A DNA stretch of 64,000 nucleotides, taken from the NCBI GenBank assembly GCA_026016205.1, contig CP061209.1, positions 512,433 through 576,432 on the forward strand. Reading direction: 5' to 3'. A model generated the notes under the pieces. The model saw only the letters and a program-made list of their open reading frames with translations. It had not been told where the DNA came from and ran no database searches. The DNA comes from Methanosarcinales archaeon (GTDB lineage Archaea; Halobacteriota; UBA148; JAUWXC01). Positions 52,111 through 61,115 of this stretch are shown one piece after another (position 1 is the first letter of the stretch; the number at the start of each line of letters is the position of its first letter). A program made the position numbers and the translations under genes.

Positions 52111-53376
52111 ATGGCAGCAAAACCACATATGAATTTAGCTGTAATCGGACATGTTGACCACGGAAAATCGACACTCGTGGGACGACTGTTGTTCGAGACA
52201 GGCGCTGTACCAGCGCATATAATTGAACAGTATAAGAAAGAGGCAGAGGCAAAAGGAAAGGCCACGTTCGAGTTTGCATGGGTAATGGACTCGTTGAAAG
52301 AAGAGAGGGAGAGAGGACTCACCATCGATATCGCCCACAGGCGATTTGATACGCCCAAATACTACTTTACCGTTGTTGATTGCCCAGGACACAGGGACTT
52401 TGTCAAGAACATGATTACAGGCGCATCGCAGGCAGATGCCGCCCTGTTGGTAGTGGCTGCAAAAGAGGGCATAATGCCCCAGACCAAGGAGCACGTATTC
52501 CTGTCACGAACACTTGGCATCAATCAGTTGATTATAGCCATCAACAAGATGGATACCGTCAACTACGATGAAAGCAGGTACAAACAGGTAAAAGACGATG
52601 TTGAGAAGCTCCTCAAAACGGTAGGGTACAAGACTGAGAACATCCACGTCATACCAACTTCTGCATTTGAAGGAGACTGCATCTCTAAGAAAAGTGAGAA
52701 AATGCCGTGGTACAAAGGACCTGCGGTGTTAGAAGCACTTGACATGCTAAAAGAGCCAGAGAAGCCTGTTACACTGCCACTACGTATCCCGATTCAGGAT
52801 GTGTACACCATCTCTGGTGTTGGAACCGTACCCGTTGGGCGGGTGGAGACAGGCAAGATGAAGAAAGGCGACAAGGTTGTATTCCAGCCGGCAAACGTCA
52901 GCGGCGAGATCAAATCAATCGAAATGCATCACGAAGAGATTACAGAAGCAGTTCCAGGCGATAACATAGGGTTCAACGTCAGAGGAGTTGGCAAGGATGA
53001 CATACGAAGGGGAGACGTCTGTGGACACCCTGACAAACCACCAAGTGTTGCCGATGAATTCACAGCACAAATAGTTGTACTTCAGCACCCATCTGCGATT
53101 ACGGTAGGATATACACCGGTTTTCCACTGTCACACCACACAGGTTGCCTGCACGCTGATCGAACTTAAAAGTAAGCTAGATCCTAAGACTGGACAGGCCA
53201 AGGAAGAAAAACCAGATTTCCTGAAAACGGGCGATGCAGCGATTATACAGGTTAAACCAACACGCCCGATGGTAATTGAAAAGGTCAAGGAGATTCCGCA
53301 GTTAGGGCGATTTGCGATTCGAGATATGGGGATGACCATCGCTGCTGGCATGTGCATCGACATCAAGTCTAAGTGA
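52111..53376 (+). CDS. tuf: Elongation factor 1-alpha
   Basis: 421-aa GTPase that delivers aminoacyl-tRNA. G1 [11 protein letters not shown]2 ERGLTID, G3 DCPGHRDF, G4 NKMD are present. A 100-bp gap with GGAAGGAGGAAG just before ATG 52111 suggests strong translation and possibly its own promoter. Confidence 0.96.
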   Translation: MAAKPHMNLAVIGHVDHGKSTLVGRLLFETGAVPAHIIEQYKKEAEAKGKATFEFAWVMDSLKEERERGLTIDIAHRRFDTPKYYFTVVDCPGHRDFVKNMITGASQADAALLVVAAKEGIMPQTKEHVFLSRTLGINQLIIAINKMDTVNYDESRYKQVKDDVEKLLKTVGYKTENIHVIPTSAFEGDCISKKSEKMPWYKGPAVLEALDMLKEPEKPVTLPLRIPIQDVYTISGVGTVPVGRVETGKMKKGDKVVFQPANVSGEIKSIEMHHEEITEAVPGDNIGFNVRGVGKDDIRRGDVCGHPDKPPSVADEFTAQIVVLQHPSAITVGYTPVFHCHTTQVACTLIELKSKLDPKTGQAKEEKPDFLKTGDAAIIQVKPTRPMVIEKVKEIPQLGRFAIRDMGMTIAAGMCIDIKSK

Positions 53377-53392
53377 TCAGGGATTTGGAAAA

Positions 53393-53704
53393 ATGGCTCA
53401 GAAGGCAAAGATACGGCTATCAGGAACCAGTCCGAATAAATTGGACGATGTTTGCGATCAGGTTAAGCAAATCGCTGAGAGGACTGGCGTAGACATCTCT
53501 GGGCCAATACCACTCCCTACAAAGAAGCTTATAGTGCCATGCAGAAAGAGCCCTGATGGGGAAGGGACTGCCACCTGGGAGCACTGGACGATGAAGGTGC
53601 ACAAGCGCCTGATAAATATAGACGCAGATGAAAGGGCGCTGAGACAGCTGATGAGGATTCAGGTCCCAGAAGACGTCAGCATCGAGATCGTGCTGGAAGG
53701 GTAA
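53393..53704 (+). CDS. rps10: Ribosomal protein S10
   Basis: 103-aa small-subunit protein (S20e type), starting [20 protein letters not shown], with the loop [10 protein letters not shown] that contacts rRNA. It closes the str operon, 16 bp after EF-1alpha. Confidence 0.94.
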   Translation: MAQKAKIRLSGTSPNKLDDVCDQVKQIAERTGVDISGPIPLPTKKLIVPCRKSPDGEGTATWEHWTMKVHKRLINIDADERALRQLMRIQVPEDVSIEIVLEG

Positions 53705-53725
53705 AACGTTCTTTTAAAGACTGCA

Positions 53726-53799
53726 CGGACCCGCCGGGATTTGAACCCGGGTTAGAGGCTCCGGAGGCCCCTGTACTATCCGAACTATACTACAGGCCC
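53726..53799 (-). tRNA. tRNA-Arg (anticodon CCG)
   Basis: On the minus strand: acceptor GGGCCTG paired with CGGGTCC (two G-U pairs), anticodon stem GGGGC/GCCTC with loop CTCCGGA, T stem CCGGG/CCCGG. 74 nt, discriminator G, no intron, no encoded CCA. It lies convergent to S10. Confidence 0.93.
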
Positions 53800-53907
53800 G
53801 CTATGTCAATTATCTTCATGCGATATGAGAGTAACGTTAATATGTGCTAAGCCCATTTTTCTATCGCACATAATCCCACTGAGCGAGTGGATATAGTATG
53901 CATGTTT

Positions 53908-54035
53908 GCCGAGGTAGCCAAGTGGCCTAAGGCGCCGGTCTTGAACAACCTTTTTGCAAGCAAAAAGCTTGACCAAAAAGTTAAGGTGAACCGGTGTTCC
54001 TCTGGAACGCAAGGGTTCAAATCCCTTCCTCGGCG
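53908..54035 (+). tRNA. tRNA-Ser (anticodon TGA) with 43-nt intron
   Basis: Acceptor GCCGAGG/CCTCGGC, class II variable arm GTTCC-TCT-GGAAC, T stem AAGGG/CCCTT, anticodon stem CCGGT/ACCGG with loop CTTGAAA. The intron is 53946-53988 (after position 37). Discriminator G, no encoded CCA. The rtcB ATG is only 26 bp downstream on the same strand. The encoded methanogen-type SerRS in this window would charge it. Confidence 0.92.
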
Positions 54036-54061
54036 TGATTATAGCGAGATAGAGGTATAGA

Positions 54062-55510
54062 ATGACACTGAAGGAACAATTAAAAAAACTCGATGAATGC
54101 CTGTGGGAGTTGCCCAAGGGCGCTGTTGAAGGGATGCACGTCCCGACATGGATATTCTTGTCAGAGACTCTGCTAAAGCAGGTAGAGGAGGGTGCGATAA
54201 CGCAGGCCGCAAACATCGCCTGCCTTCCAGGAATTCACAAACATTCCATTGCATTACCGGACATGCATTTTGGCTATGGTTTTCCCATCGGTGGCGTCGC
54301 CGCCCTGGATTCTGAAACGGGTGGCCTTTCTCCCGGTGGCATAGGTTTTGACATCAACTGCGGCGTTCGCCTGCTGAGGACGAATCTAAGTGCGGAAGAC
54401 GTCAAACCGCATGTGGAAGGGCTGGTGATGGAGATATTCCAGAATGTCCCCTCTGGCGTGGGCAAAGGCGGGAAAGTCAAGTTATCTGCACCGCAACTCG
54501 ATGAAGTCCTTGAAATTGGGGCAGAATGGGCCGTGAGAAACGGCTATGGAATTGAAAAAGATTTAGAGCACCTTGAGGAAAAGGGGTGCATGAAATCTGC
54601 CAACCCGGAAAAAGTTTCAGTTAAGGCAAAACAAAGAGGTGCTCCGCAATTGGGGTCATTGGGTGCAGGGAATCACTTTTTAGAGATTCAGAAGGTTGAC
54701 AAAATCTACCTGCCAGATGTCGCAAAGAGATTTGGCATACGCGAAGGACAGGTCTGCGTCATGATTCACACCGGCTCCAGGGGTTTTGGACACCAGGTCT
54801 GCACGGATTATCTGCGAATTCTCGAGACAAAATTTAGGGCAGAGACGGCAAAACTGCCTGACCGCGAGCTGGTCTATGCACCGGCAGGAACGAAGGAGTG
54901 TGAGGATTACTTCGCTGCGATGTCCTGTGCTGCCAACTTCGCATGGTGCAATCGACAGATGATAAACCACTGGGTGAGAGAGAGTATGGCAAAGGTTCTG
55001 GGCATGTCACAAGACGAGCTTGGTATTGACGTGGTCTACGACGTCGCGCACAACATCGGCAAATTAGAGGAGCATGAGATAGACGGAAAGAAGACAAAGG
55101 TTTTCGTGCACAGGAAAGGGGGGACCCGGTGCCTTGGTCCCGGAGCTGGTGATATACCAAGCGATTATCGCGATGTGGGCCAGCCCGTGCTCGTTCCAGG
55201 AGACATGGGGTCTGCAAGTTATGTCCTGGTGGGGACAAAGATGGCCGAAGAAGAAACATTCTCTTCTGTCTGCCATGGCGCAGGGCGAGTTATGTCCAGA
55301 CATAGTGCGCTGAAGCAATTCAGGGGTGAGCGCGTAAAGGCAAATTTAGCCAACAAGGACATATTCGTGAAAGCCGCCAGCTGGAAGGTGCTGGCAGAAG
55401 AAGCGCCAGGTGTGTACAAAGATATCCATGAAGTCGTGCGCGTGTGTGAAGCGGCAGGCATCAGCAAGACGGTTGCCAAGTTGGTGCCGATGGGTGTTAT
55501 GAAGGGGTGA
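54062..55510 (+). CDS. rtcB: RtcB tRNA/RNA ligase
   Basis: 482-aa GTP- and Mn-dependent ligase that joins 2',3'-cyclic phosphate and 5'-OH ends; in archaea it seals tRNA exons after intron removal. Metal and catalytic residues are in GGIGFDINCG (Asp97, Cys100), GAGNHFLEI, MIHTGSRGFGH, and CHGAGRVMSR with the guanylylated His405. No intein. It starts 26 bp after an intron-bearing tRNA-Ser, and its activator archease is at 62362. Confidence 0.95.
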   Translation: MTLKEQLKKLDECLWELPKGAVEGMHVPTWIFLSETLLKQVEEGAITQAANIACLPGIHKHSIALPDMHFGYGFPIGGVAALDSETGGLSPGGIGFDINCGVRLLRTNLSAEDVKPHVEGLVMEIFQNVPSGVGKGGKVKLSAPQLDEVLEIGAEWAVRNGYGIEKDLEHLEEKGCMKSANPEKVSVKAKQRGAPQLGSLGAGNHFLEIQKVDKIYLPDVAKRFGIREGQVCVMIHTGSRGFGHQVCTDYLRILETKFRAETAKLPDRELVYAPAGTKECEDYFAAMSCAANFAWCNRQMINHWVRESMAKVLGMSQDELGIDVVYDVAHNIGKLEEHEIDGKKTKVFVHRKGGTRCLGPGAGDIPSDYRDVGQPVLVPGDMGSASYVLVGTKMAEEETFSSVCHGAGRVMSRHSALKQFRGERVKANLANKDIFVKAASWKVLAEEAPGVYKDIHEVVRVCEAAGISKTVAKLVPMGVMKG

Positions 55511-55594
55511 TATCCCGCCATTTTAACTAGAATTTTGACGATGCCAATAAGTCTATATTATATTTGCCACTAATGTTAAGAAAAAAGGTTTTAG

Positions 55595-58500
55595 ATGATG
55601 ACCAGTGATATCAGCTTTACAGAGAACGTATTAAAGGCATTCAAAGACATAATCAGAGAAATAGAAAAAGGATCCTCTGAGCATGACATTAGGTACAGGT
55701 TTGTAAAATATTTTCTCGAAGGATGTTTAAGCTACGAACCGAGATATATCAAGTGGGAAAAGAAAAGGGCAGATTTAACGATAATTGATGAAAACAATTT
55801 CGCTGTTATTAAAATTGAAACAAAAAGACCCACAGAAAACATAGACAGAGCCGACTACGAAGAACAAGCCTTCAAATATGAAGAAGAAACGACGAGATAT
55901 ATTGGATTAACCAATTTCTTGAGATTTAAACTATGGGAAGTCAAAAATACGGGGAGAGAGTTAAAAGTCAATTTAGATTTCTCTAAAATTCTGGAGCAAA
56001 GAAAACCGGCAGAGCGATTATCAACAGAAGAAAAGACACAGATTTTATTTTTGAACAATTTAACTAAAGAAACCCTTTTCGACCCGAGCAAATATGAAAA
56101 ATTTGATGAAACTTATGGAAGAATTGACATCACAAAAGAAGGTGGATTCAAGAAATTACTGGAGAGATTGAACTTCATTGCTGACAATCTTCTTTTTGGT
56201 TACACTCTCAAAGCGTTTGGTGAATACAAGGAAGGCTACAATAAATATCGGGTAGAATTAGATAAACTCGATAGAGAATTAAATGATAAAAATAACGACA
56301 GGGAACTTAAACATAACATCGTAAGATACAGACAAAAAATAGAGAATGAATATAAGAAATACACCTCTTTTGATGGCTTTGAACTATGGAAATATTACTC
56401 TGGAAAAGAAGAGGTCCCCGACGATGATGTCAAAGAGATTTTCTGTAAAGAATCCATCTATGTGCTGTTAAACAAGTTACTCTTCATCAGAATTTGCGAA
56501 GATAAAGGGTTACTTCCTAAAAATCTGTCAAATGGCGGAATAGAGATATTAAGGCAAAGAACAATTCACGAAGAAACTGCTTATAAAGAAATTCTTAATT
56601 TTGCGTTCGGTATCGCTTCCGGATTATACTCTCATTTCTACGAAACCGGGATACTGGATTGGTTCCGAACAGGAGATGGGGAGCTAAACGAACTTTTGAA
56701 CAGGGTTTTATGGATTTTAAACCAGTTCGATTTCACCCATGTAGACCGGGACATTTTGGGAAATCTGTATGAAAAATATCTCCCAAGTGCAGAGAGGAAA
56801 AAATTAGGAGAATTTTACACGCCAGTGGAAGTAATTGATTACATTTTGACCTCTGTTGGGTACACCTACAGCCATGATATTGAAACCAAAGATATCCTAG
56901 ATCCTGCCTGCGGTTCTGGTGGATTCCTGGTCAGAGCAACCCGAAGATTGATTAGCAGGTATTTAATGAAGTTTGGCAAAGCAAACAAAAGAGAACTGAG
57001 AGACCCCAAGAACTGGAAGGAAATCGTTGGAAGATTGACGCCAGATGAGGCGAAGATAATTCTTGATGCAATTCAGGAGCAGATCTATGGTTTGGATATC
57101 AATCCATTTGCCTGCCATATCGCTGAAATGAATATGCTTTTCCAGATTATAGACCTATACCAGAAGGCCAGGGAGAAACACAAAGACTACAAACTCGGAA
57201 GGTTCAAGATTTGTAGAACTGATTCTCTGGAAAAACTGGCGCAAAAACAAATCTGGGATTACGGTCATCAGGCATTCTTAGAAGAACAAGACGAAATCGA
57301 TGATATCAAAAAGAAGAAGTTTGATTTCGTTGTCGGAAATCCACCATATGTTAGAGTTCAGCGTTTGTCTAATGAAGATAAACAAAAATATGCTGAGACT
57401 TATAAAACTGCTGAGAAGAATTATGATATTTATGTCCTATTTTTCGAAAGAGGAGTTAGGTGGTTAAAAGACGGAGGGCTGTTAAGTTTTGTCTGTTCCA
57501 ACAGATTTACAACTGTAAATTATGGAGAAAAACTCAGAGAGTTCTTATTGCAAAATACAATTATTGAGGAATTTGTCGATTTTAAAGACACAGGAGTTTT
57601 CAAAGATGTATTGAACTATCCATCAATAATCACACTAAGAAAAGGCATTAGTAAAGGCTATTTTACTAAAGTTTGTATTTTCAAAAAGAAAGATGCTAAG
57701 ATTTCTGAAAAAGAGCTAACCTATTTAATTAAAAGAGATATTAGAAAACTACACACAATAAAAGATCACTTTGAAAATGAATATTTTGAAACTTTTGGAA
57801 CTACTTCGAAAACTCTTTCGAGTAAAGGATTTTATTTTATACCACAATATAAACAAAGACTACTAGAAAAATGGAACAATATTAATTTTACACTCAAAGA
57901 CCTATCAGCTACTAAAAAAGAGAGCAGTGCCCTCTTTGAAGGGTCGAGCACTGGTTATAAAGACCTTTATGTTTTGAAGCCCATTAAAAAAGGTGGTTTT
58001 TATGCTATTGTAAAGTGCCCCATCGATGGCAGAGAATACAAAATAGAAAAAGAATTAATTAAAACCTATGTAGAAGACGCAGGCAAATGGGCACCAAAAT
58101 ACGAAAATATGGTTTTGATCTTTCCGTATCAGAAAATCGATGATAAGTACCAACTAATCCAAGAAAATACTTTAAAAAATAAATATCCTCTTTGTTGGCA
58201 ATATCTTGATGAACACAAGGATAAATTAAAAACTAGAAAAAGTCTTAAAACTTCTGTGTGGTATGCTTATTCTGCACCAAGAAGCTTAGAGAGCTATGGA
58301 ATAACAAAACTACTCATTCAAGGTTTTTCCGTTTACAGTAGTGTATCGATAGATGAAAATGGAAATGTCTTTTTTGGACCAGATATTTATGGACTCCCTA
58401 TTAAAGAAGATTATAAGCACCTAACTAAATATTTCTTAGCACTTCTAAATTCAAACATAACCAACTTCTTTATCAGACAAGTCGGCGTAATTCATGGAAG

Positions 58501-59059
58501 CGGATATTATAAATTTGAGGATAGATTCATTAAACGGTTGCCAATCAAACTCCCAGAAACCGTCAAAGAAAAGCAAATCGCAAACCAAATTATCAAAAAA
58601 GTAGATGAGATTTTGGAGTTGCACAAAAAAGCAGGGATTCTTGATATTGAGGAGATTCTTAAAGGTCAAGAAACCCAGAAATTGTACAATTTGCCATCAG
58701 TTTCTTTCTCAATAAAAGATAATGCAAAATTTGAGAAGATAGAGATTAAAGCAAGTAAAATCTTCATCAATTCAGAGGATTATGTCCGGATAAAAGACAA
58801 GAAAATTAGGGATTTCGTAGCAATTTATCTCAACTCTGTGGAAGAAAAATTAAGAAAGGCAAAAGATGTTAAGAGTATAATCTACAACATAGAAATTCCA
58901 AAATCTGAGGAAATCCTAAAGGAAATCATAAAGAAAGGAAGTTTTGATCGGGCAGATGTTAAAAATAAAATCAAGGAATTAGAGCGGGAAATTAACGAAT
59001 TGGTTTATGAGATTTATGGAATAACCAAAAATGAGCAGAAGATAATAGAGAGGGAATAA
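55595..59059 (+). CDS. Type IIG restriction-modification enzyme (endonuclease-methyltransferase fusion)
   Basis: A single 1154-aa protein. Residues 60-77 carry a PD-(D/E)XK motif: Asp60, then Glu75-x-Lys77 (KIETK). A helical linker follows, then a gamma-class N6-adenine methyltransferase with motif I DPACGSGGF at 436 on and motif IV NPPY at 582-585. The last 450 residues look like a TaqI-type target-recognition domain plus coiled coil. The gene is AT-richer than its neighbours, suggesting transfer. It probably both cuts and methylates DNA. Its 3' end is repeated at 59961. Confidence 0.9.
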   Translation: MMTSDISFTENVLKAFKDIIREIEKGSSEHDIRYRFVKYFLEGCLSYEPRYIKWEKKRADLTIIDENNFAVIKIETKRPTENIDRADYEEQAFKYEEETTRYIGLTNFLRFKLWEVKNTGRELKVNLDFSKILEQRKPAERLSTEEKTQILFLNNLTKETLFDPSKYEKFDETYGRIDITKEGGFKKLLERLNFIADNLLFGYTLKAFGEYKEGYNKYRVELDKLDRELNDKNNDRELKHNIVRYRQKIENEYKKYTSFDGFELWKYYSGKEEVPDDDVKEIFCKESIYVLLNKLLFIRICEDKGLLPKNLSNGGIEILRQRTIHEETAYKEILNFAFGIASGLYSHFYETGILDWFRTGDGELNELLNRVLWILNQFDFTHVDRDILGNLYEKYLPSAERKKLGEFYTPVEVIDYILTSVGYTYSHDIETKDILDPACGSGGFLVRATRRLISRYLMKFGKANKRELRDPKNWKEIVGRLTPDEAKIILDAIQEQIYGLDINPFACHIAEMNMLFQIIDLYQKAREKHKDYKLGRFKICRTDSLEKLAQKQIWDYGHQAFLEEQDEIDDIKKKKFDFVVGNPPYVRVQRLSNEDKQKYAETYKTAEKNYDIYVLFFERGVRWLKDGGLLSFVCSNRFTTVNYGEKLREFLLQNTIIEEFVDFKDTGVFKDVLNYPSIITLRKGISKGYFTKVCIFKKKDAKISEKELTYLIKRDIRKLHTIKDHFENEYFETFGTTSKTLSSKGFYFIPQYKQRLLEKWNNINFTLKDLSATKKESSALFEGSSTGYKDLYVLKPIKKGGFYAIVKCPIDGREYKIEKELIKTYVEDAGKWAPKYENMVLIFPYQKIDDKYQLIQENTLKNKYPLCWQYLDEHKDKLKTRKSLKTSVWYAYSAPRSLESYGITKLLIQGFSVYSSVSIDENGNVFFGPDIYGLPIKEDYKHLTKYFLALLNSNITNFFIRQVGVIHGSGYYKFEDRFIKRLPIKLPETVKEKQIANQIIKKVDEILELHKKAGILDIEEILKGQETQKLYNLPSVSFSIKDNAKFEKIEIKASKIFINSEDYVRIKDKKIRDFVAIYLNSVEEKLRKAKDVKSIIYNIEIPKSEEILKEIIKKGSFDRADVKNKIKELEREINELVYEIYGITKNEQKIIERE
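58896..59059 (+). repeat. Repeat of restriction gene 3' end, intact copy
   Basis: The last 54 codons of the restriction-modification gene (from P-K-S-E-E-I-L-K on) match 59961-60124 at an offset of 1065 with about 80 per cent identity by eye. The matching part begins abruptly; there is no similarity upstream. Confidence 0.75.
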
Positions 59060-59281
59060 ATGAATGGGGAAATTATACTTGGAGCTATTGCAATTATAGT
59101 AACTATATCCGCCGGATTTTACAAATTGCATAGAAATATGATAGATGATAGGATTAAAATTGAGAATAGACTTACAAAGGTTGAAGAACAGCTAGAAACC
59201 TATAAAATGTTTTATGATGTGCTTCAAAGGGCCGTCTTACAAGATTTTGAAAATAAGGTGGGTAAATCAAAAGAGAGGTAA
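59060..59281 (+). CDS. Small membrane protein with coiled coil
   Basis: 73 aa: one N-terminal hydrophobic helix (IILGAIAIIVTISAGFY), then a charged coiled-coil (DDRIKIENRLTKVEEQLETYK). It begins right after the restriction gene stop (TAAATG) and is probably translated with it. A membrane-anchored oligomerising role is likely; family not recognised. It opens a cassette between the two copies of the restriction gene's 3' end. Confidence 0.6.
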   Translation: MNGEIILGAIAIIVTISAGFYKLHRNMIDDRIKIENRLTKVEEQLETYKMFYDVLQRAVLQDFENKVGKSKER

Positions 59282-59287
59282 GAAGAC

Positions 59288-59584
59288 ATGATAAATTTAT
59301 CATACGAAGAGATTGAAAGATTGAGGCATTTACTTTCAAAAGCAAGAGTTAAACAAGCATCTGGAAATGAACTAGATGAAATCGTAAATTTAATTAATAA
59401 AAGTGGGGCCTCTACAGAATATGAAACCACTTGTCTTTTGAACGAAGCTGGATTTTTGTCTATACAAGAATTATCTAAGCATATACAAGAAAAAAAATCA
59501 GAGGAATTTATAAATGCCCTTATAACAATTGGTTTCGCTATTTTAGTAGGATCTGCTTTATTAGAATTATTATCTGAGAGGTGA
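59288..59584 (+). CDS. Hypothetical protein with C-terminal membrane helix
   Basis: 98 aa. The first 75 residues are hydrophilic and helical (YEEIERLRHLLSKARVKQ, KHIQEKKSEEFI), ending in a hydrophobic segment (ALITIGFAILVGSALLELL). It could be tail-anchored. It follows the coiled-coil gene by 6 bp with GAGGTAAGA upstream of the ATG. No family is recognised. Confidence 0.55.
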   Translation: MINLSYEEIERLRHLLSKARVKQASGNELDEIVNLINKSGASTEYETTCLLNEAGFLSIQELSKHIQEKKSEEFINALITIGFAILVGSALLELLSER

Positions 59585-59660
59585 TTCAACGGTAAATTTC
59601 AATTGGATAGGGCTTGGTGTATGGTCATTAAATCTAGTACTATTTTTATTACTCAGATCT

Positions 59661-59951
59661 ATGAAGGGTATTGGTACAAAAAGAAGTGCTGGAATTAGTG
59701 GATGGATTTCCGGTATAGTTGGTTTTGGTATCCTATATCACTACAAAGTTCCATTTTTCTCACAGATAACTGTCGAAAACATGGTTTTCCTTTCTATATT
59801 GGTTGTTTTTGCAATTCTATTCATATTCTTACCTGTTCTTAGACCAGAAACTAACCTAGGTGATTTAAGATATTTGCCAAAATTCTTTATATTTATTGGT
59901 AGTTTTTTGGGGATAATTATGGGTCTATTAGTTGCCGTTTTAATTCCTTAA
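59661..59951 (+). CDS. Small membrane protein, start uncertain
   Basis: 96 aa from ATG 59661 with three hydrophobic stretches (SGWISGIVGFGILYHYKV, MVFLSILVVFAILFIFLPVL, IFIGSFLGIIMGLLVAVLI). The frame remains open back to 59565 and the added part reads NFNWIGLGVWSLNLVLFLLL, another good membrane helix, but with no ATG, GTG or TTG. Either a rare start is used or a small indel separates it from GTG 59581. Family not recognised. Confidence 0.5.
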   Translation: MKGIGTKRSAGISGWISGIVGFGILYHYKVPFFSQITVENMVFLSILVVFAILFIFLPVLRPETNLGDLRYLPKFFIFIGSFLGIIMGLLVAVLIP

Positions 59952-59960
59952 ACTGGCTTT

Positions 59961-60130
59961 TTCCCAAATCTGAGAAAATCCTTAAGGAAGTCATAAAGAA
60001 GGGGAGTTTTGATCAGGCAGATGTCAAAGACAAACTCAAGAAAGTAGAGCAGGAGATTAACGAATTGGTTTATGAGATTTATGGAGTTACGAAAGAGGAG
60101 ATGAGGATTATCGAGGAAAGTCTAAGATGA
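59961..60130 (+). pseudogene. Orphan 3' fragment of a second restriction-modification gene
   Basis: The frame from 59963 reads P-K-S-E-K-I-L-K-E-V-I-K-K-G-S-F and continues to E-E-S-L-R then TGA. It parallels the end of the intact restriction enzyme, with many conservative changes (NELVYEIYG shared exactly). No start codon or upstream domains are present. It is the end of a diverged homologue, not an exact copy. Confidence 0.8.
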
Positions 60131-60192
60131 ACAAAAAGTAACTCCTCCAAAAAAATCTAATCGCTAAGAAGTCGTGGAAAAATTATAATTCA

Positions 60193-60951
60193 TTAAGCCG
60201 ATTCTTCCGCCCCAACTATAACGGTTGGTTCTGGATAAACGAACTTTCTTACATATATATAGTCAAAGTAACCATCTGCTTGATTTCCGCCATTCATATT
60301 AGAGCCCAGGAATAATCTTGCCTCATCCAGATTCATTTCTAGTTCCCCTAAACTCGCCTTGGCGACATTTGCACCATTGACATCTAAAAAGAGGTTTCCT
60401 GTTGGATTATGCCATTTAATCTCTGTGGTATACCACTTGTCATTTTGCCAATCGTCAATTCTACTCTTTATCGTAGTTTCCGTTCCATCTTCTTGATATA
60501 TCCGTAACTTTAAGAAGTTGTTTTCCGTGAACAAAGAGACCCTGTTATTCTCCAAACCATTTGAAATATCCAGTAAATAGTGAACCCTGCCATCAGGATT
60601 CCATAGAGGTTTGAATTTGGTGCCAACCGCATAGCCATCGCCTGAAAGAGATATTGTTTTGTATATCGCAAAACTACTTTCATCGATTAAAACACTGCTA
60701 TCAATTATGGTTGGTGGTTTAGTAGCAGTTGGAGAGGAGGATTCATAAATATTGTAATCTTGAAAATTTGTATCTTCAGCACTTTTACTCCACAACTCTT
60801 CCATTTCTTGTAGTTTTTCCATTACTTCTTGGTGTTGCTGTCTACTTAAAAGTTGATCCGCACAAAAGAATATTAGAGGGATAACAATGACTGAAATAAC
60901 TACCCACGCCTTATACTTTGCCGATATTTCAATCAATTGACTTAAATCCAT
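60193..60951 (-). CDS. Membrane-anchored LamG/concanavalin-like protein
   Basis: 252 aa: a single N-terminal membrane helix (about 15-34, AWVVISVIVIPLIFFCADQLL), a coiled-coil and linker with Ser/Thr/Pro, then a jelly-roll domain of about 150 residues (GDGYAVGTKFKPLW, WYTTEIKWHNPTGNLFLDVNG, DEARLFLGSNMNGG, GYFDYIYVRKF) like LamG or family-16-type lectins. It probably faces outward and binds carbohydrate, though the anchor position could also place it inside. The gene is AT-rich and alone. Confidence 0.65.
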   Translation of the reverse strand: MDLSQLIEISAKYKAWVVISVIVIPLIFFCADQLLSRQQHQEVMEKLQEMEELWSKSAEDTNFQDYNIYESSSPTATKPPTIIDSSVLIDESSFAIYKTISLSGDGYAVGTKFKPLWNPDGRVHYLLDISNGLENNRVSLFTENNFLKLRIYQEDGTETTIKSRIDDWQNDKWYTTEIKWHNPTGNLFLDVNGANVAKASLGELEMNLDEARLFLGSNMNGGNQADGYFDYIYVRKFVYPEPTVIVGAEESA

Positions 60952-61007
60952 TTTATCCGAGTATACAATAATTTAATGGAGTATTAATCCTACTGATAAG
61001 AAGACCA

Positions 61008-61064
61008 TCACCTAAACGACCCCTTCACATCCTTCTTGGGCGCCTCCTCGTGATACTCGCACTC
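61008..61064 (-). repeat. Direct repeat, left copy, flanking the hicBA cassette
   Basis: 57 bp identical but for one base to 62226-62282 (offset 1218). It encodes, on the minus strand, the last 18 codons and stop of the zinc-ribbon gene. Beyond it the two copies share little sequence. Confidence 0.88.
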
Positions 61065-61097
61065 AGGGCAGACAACTGTCAAGTAAACACCGTGACT
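61008..61097 (-). pseudogene. Orphan 3' fragment of the zinc-ribbon gene
   Basis: On the minus strand this reads A-S-H-G-V-Y-L-T-V-V-C-P-E-C-E-Y-H then the shared EEAPKKDVKGSFR and stop. One Cys pair of a zinc ribbon (CPEC) remains, but the first pair and start are missing and an in-frame TAG lies just upstream. It is either the displaced end of the native gene or the end of a diverged relative. Confidence 0.7.
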
Positions 61098-61115
61098 TGC
61101 CAAATTCTATGACAT

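Noticed and set aside
53806-54216. Minus-strand frame across tRNA-Ser and the rtcB start
   Set aside because: It overlaps a tRNA gene and a highly conserved ligase gene and shows no domain or ribosome-binding site.
55595-59059. Type I or type ISP restriction system
   Set aside because: No separate specificity subunit and no helicase motifs are visible; nuclease, methyltransferase and target domain are in one chain, which fits type IIG.
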